64,000 nucleotides of DNA, taken from Providencia rettgeri (GTDB lineage: Bacteria > Pseudomonadota > Gammaproteobacteria > Enterobacterales > Enterobacteriaceae). The notes beneath the pieces were generated by a model, which worked only from the letters and a program-made list of their open reading frames with translations, did no database searches and was not told where the DNA came from. The stretch is taken from positions 4,340,001 to 4,404,000 of the forward strand of contig NZ_CP096258.1 of the NCBI RefSeq assembly GCF_023205015.1, read 5' to 3'. This document shows positions 62,199 through 64,000 of this stretch, piece after piece. Within the stretch, counting starts at the first letter, position 1. Every line of letters begins with the position of its first letter. Position numbers and translations under genes: made by a program.

Positions 62199-62645
62199 AT
62201 GACGATAAATCAGCGAAAAACACTGACACTAAAACGGAAAAATCCACCAGCGACGAACACACCAAAAAACACACAGGCTAAAACGCCACAGGAAGCCCCA
62301 CAGCAACCGAAGAAGAAAAATAAGGCAGATGTTCACGCAAAGAAGAAACAACACCGTATCGACCGTATAGCGCAGCATTGGACGCTATTCAGTGAGCCAG
62401 AAGCCAAGCCGCTAATGATTGGTATCAAGGAAGCCATGATTGCTGAGGTTAACGATAAAGAGCTGGATATCCCAGAGAGCCACATTAAACAGGGATTACG
62501 GTCATACATCAGCCGCAAGGCATATTTGAAAGCCCTTACTCTGGGCGGCAATCGGTTTGATATGCACGGACAACCTAACGGAGAGGTTACGCCAGAACAA
62601 CAAAGCATAGCGGAGCAAAAACTGATAGAGTGGCTAAAGAAATGA
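62199..62645 (+). CDS. ProQ/FinO-family RNA chaperone
   Basis: A 148-aa protein with a disordered, Lys/Pro-rich N-terminus (about 1-50) and a FinO domain (IDRIAQHWTLFSEPEAKPL, IPESHIKQGLRSYISRKAY, LTLGGNRFDMHGQP). FinO-domain proteins bind 3' stem-loops of small RNAs and mRNAs and promote pairing. I chose ATG 62199 over an in-frame start at 62160 because the upstream residues do not resemble the family. Its presence in an element with many designed-looking hairpins is notable. Confidence 0.85.
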   Translation: MTINQRKTLTLKRKNPPATNTPKNTQAKTPQEAPQQPKKKNKADVHAKKKQHRIDRIAQHWTLFSEPEAKPLMIGIKEAMIAEVNDKELDIPESHIKQGLRSYISRKAYLKALTLGGNRFDMHGQPNGEVTPEQQSIAEQKLIEWLKK

Positions 62646-62657
62646 TACAGGAGCCTT

Positions 62658-62876
62658 ATGAAAATTATTTACAGAAGCAAAGGTAATCAAGATGTAATTG
62701 AATTGGCTTATACAATCTTTGAGCTTGATAAAATTAAATATGCCATGCAAGCCGTCAGGCGTATCGCTGACGTTAATGTCAAAACTTCAGGATTTATTTT
62801 TAGACGCATGGTTATTACAGGTACGCCAGAACAAATCAAAATTGCTAGAAAGGCTCTGATTAGGCGTTACAGATAG
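62658..62876 (+). CDS. Hypothetical small basic protein
   Basis: A 72-aa protein (KIIYRSKGNQDVIELAYTIF, ending EQIKIARKALIRRYR) with an alternating strand/helix pattern reminiscent of KH-like or ACT-like small folds. AGGAGCC precedes the ATG. Twelve nt after the FinO gene, so in the same operon. No family assigned. Confidence 0.55.
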   Translation: MKIIYRSKGNQDVIELAYTIFELDKIKYAMQAVRRIADVNVKTSGFIFRRMVITGTPEQIKIARKALIRRYR

Positions 62877-62953
62877 TTATTAGTTGAACACCGCCAAAGC
62901 ATAAGCCGAGGCGGTTATGTATAATTGGCCTTATCAACTAAAGGGATCACCAA

Positions 62954-63469
62954 ATGAAAAAAATCATGATAACGGCTCTATTGGCTTTGTTTCTATCGGG
63001 ATGTGATAACAGTCCACCAGCACCCTACGGATTTAAGTGGGGGCAATCGGTGGAGGAAATTCAAAAGTTAAACTTAGAGGGGGCTAGCGAGTGTAAAGAT
63101 CCAGCGTGCTCTATTATGGAAACACCTAGCGGAGCATATGGATTAACAACGCTAATTTTCTATAAAGATTCAGGATTGGCACAAGTGATACACTCAGAGC
63201 CACTGAACGAAACCAACAAAGATGATGTAATAGCAAAGTTTAATCATATTAGTAATGAATTAAAATCAATTTACGGCAATCCAACCAGTGAAATAATACG
63301 CATCGATGATGAAGATAACTTTATCAACTGTTTAAAAAAAATTAGTTGCAGAGATATCAAAGCAGAATATAACAACATAGATGGTTATCGGGTATTTGTC
63401 TCAATAGGCACAAGGAAAGAAGATGGGAGATTATCCATTTTCACCGATCATCAAAGACCCCTGAAATAA
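62954..63469 (+). CDS. Predicted lipoprotein of the element
   Basis: A 171-aa protein with a lipoprotein signal peptide and lipobox LSGC (Cys at 17). The mature part PYGFKWGQSVEEIQKLNLEG and the closing VFVSIGTRKEDGRLSIFTD form a small soluble domain with three further Cys pairs or singles. An outer- or inner-membrane lipoprotein is expected; Asp at +2 (CDNS) favours inner-membrane retention by the Lol rule. Function unknown; phage lipoproteins often give superinfection exclusion. Confidence 0.7.
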   Translation: MKKIMITALLALFLSGCDNSPPAPYGFKWGQSVEEIQKLNLEGASECKDPACSIMETPSGAYGLTTLIFYKDSGLAQVIHSEPLNETNKDDVIAKFNHISNELKSIYGNPTSEIIRIDDEDNFINCLKKISCRDIKAEYNNIDGYRVFVSIGTRKEDGRLSIFTDHQRPLK

Positions 63470-63486
63470 AACAATCCATAAAAGCT

Positions 63487-63511
63487 AAAGCCGACCTTGA
63501 GTCGGTTTTTT
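63487..63511 (+). terminator. Terminator after the lipoprotein gene
   Basis: CCGAC (63491-63495) pairs with GTCGG (63501-63505), extended by A/T pairs, and is followed by six T's. It closes the operon that starts at the CoiA-like gene. Confidence 0.85.
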
Positions 63512-63649
63512 GTTGTCTTAATTTCAAATAAATCAAGATTAGGAGAAAATATTTCTATATTTACGCTTATTTGTAGCAATATATTATTGTTTATTTTTTG
63601 CTCTGGATTATAATTGTAGTGTATATAACAACAGGGTGGATAAATAATC

Positions 63650-63823
63650 ATGGATAAGCAAAAAAGAACCTTCAAAGCAGTGTCAATTGAAAGCGACATA
63701 GTAGATCGCGTTAAAAAATTTAAAGAAAAACAGGGTGAAAAAGATGTTTTCATTCAACGAGCGCCTATTAGCCAATTGATTCAAGGGCTATTAAGTGATG
63801 CCTTACAGCGTGAGGGGTTCTAA
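63650..63823 (+). CDS. Small RHH-like regulator candidate
   Basis: A 57-aa protein: a basic start (DKQKRTFKAVSIESDIVDRV) and PISQLIQGLLSDALQREGF at the end, consistent with a ribbon-helix-helix fold. The stop overlaps the following ATG (TAATGG). It probably regulates the genes beyond the window end. Confidence 0.55.
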   Translation: MDKQKRTFKAVSIESDIVDRVKKFKEKQGEKDVFIQRAPISQLIQGLLSDALQREGF

Positions 63824-64000
63824 TGGAAAAGTTACAGCAGTTAGCAAGCACCATAGCTCAGATTTATGTTGATGGGCTAAAAGCGGAAACGGGAACAACA
63901 TTAGTGACTTATAACGGCATTACAGGCGAGGTGATCCCTGAGTTGCTGGCGGCAGGGTTATTTGATAATGCGGTATCGATTGTTAAGTCTCGTGGTGAGT
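63823..64000 (+). CDS. Partial CDS running off the window end
   Basis: An open frame of at least 59 codons (MEKLQQLASTIAQIYVDGLK, then GEVIPELLAAGLFDNAVSIV) continuing beyond 64000. It starts one nucleotide inside the stop of the preceding small gene. Not enough sequence to assign a family. Confidence 0.6.
   Translation, partial: MEKLQQLASTIAQIYVDGLKAETGTTLVTYNGITGEVIPELLAAGLFDNAVSIVKSRGE

Noticed and set aside
63451..63753. 100-aa minus-strand frame after the lipoprotein gene
   Set aside because: It spans a clear plus-strand terminator and a plus-strand small gene and is low-complexity.

Overview
The window looks like a chromosomal segment of a member of the Morganellaceae, most probably Providencia. 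The grounds are the moderately AT-rich enterobacterial genes, an O-antigen/polysaccharide cluster ending at trmL (yibK), and the order cysE-gpsA-secB-yibN, envC-yibQ, tdh-kbl, hldD-waaFC, waa core genes, coaD, mutM, rpmBG, radC, coaBC-dut-slmA, pyrE-rph-yicC. The genus is an inference from gene order and protein resemblance; no 16S gene is present.

Positions 1-17930 hold a surface polysaccharide cluster behind a JUMPstart/ops-like leader. Its first eight genes form a legionaminic-acid-type nonulosonate pathway: 4,6-dehydratase, PLP aminotransferase, hydrolysing 2-epimerase, NeuB-type synthase, an ATP-grasp protein, a HAD phosphatase, a PtmE-like CBS/nucleotidyltransferase and a CMP-sugar synthetase. 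No LegH-type acetyltransferase is present; an ATP-grasp/HAD pair sits in the middle of the pathway instead. A Wzx flippase, a Wzy polymerase, a GT-B transferase resembling capsule CMP-sugar transferases and a GT2 transferase follow. Then come wza-wzb-wzc and galE. A very AT-rich block (about 2.7-13.1 kb) gives way abruptly to normal composition at wza.

Positions 18045-36164 are conserved housekeeping and envelope genes. They include a mazEF-type toxin-antitoxin pair inserted between trmL and cysE, an intergenic palindromic repeat between secB and yibN, and a GT39 membrane glycosyltransferase beside waaA. Positions 36186-43614 are the LPS core operon, read leftwards: waaQ-waaG-waaP-GT8-waaL-GT8-GT4, continuing into mutM. 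Positions 43774-50393 return to housekeeping genes, with an rpmB promoter and a pyrE attenuator visible.

From about 50.4 kb to the window end lies a mobile element of P4-satellite type integrated beside yicC; its right end is outside the window. It carries an integrase, an AlpA-like regulator, an AntA antirepressor, an Icd-like open frame, a stack of small translationally coupled ORFs, an ORF6N protein, a P4-alpha-like primase/helicase followed by an iteron origin with a DnaA box, a CoiA-like nuclease, a ProQ/FinO RNA chaperone, a lipoprotein and further small genes. The most unusual structures are a 24-bp-periodic array of dyad/hairpin units at 54773-55048 inside an open reading frame; an exactly 10-bp-periodic repeat array at 52591-52720; and a small antisense ribbon-helix-helix gene with two operator-like palindromes at its own promoter. 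The hairpin array, the FinO chaperone and the palindromes together suggest an undescribed regulatory region in this element.
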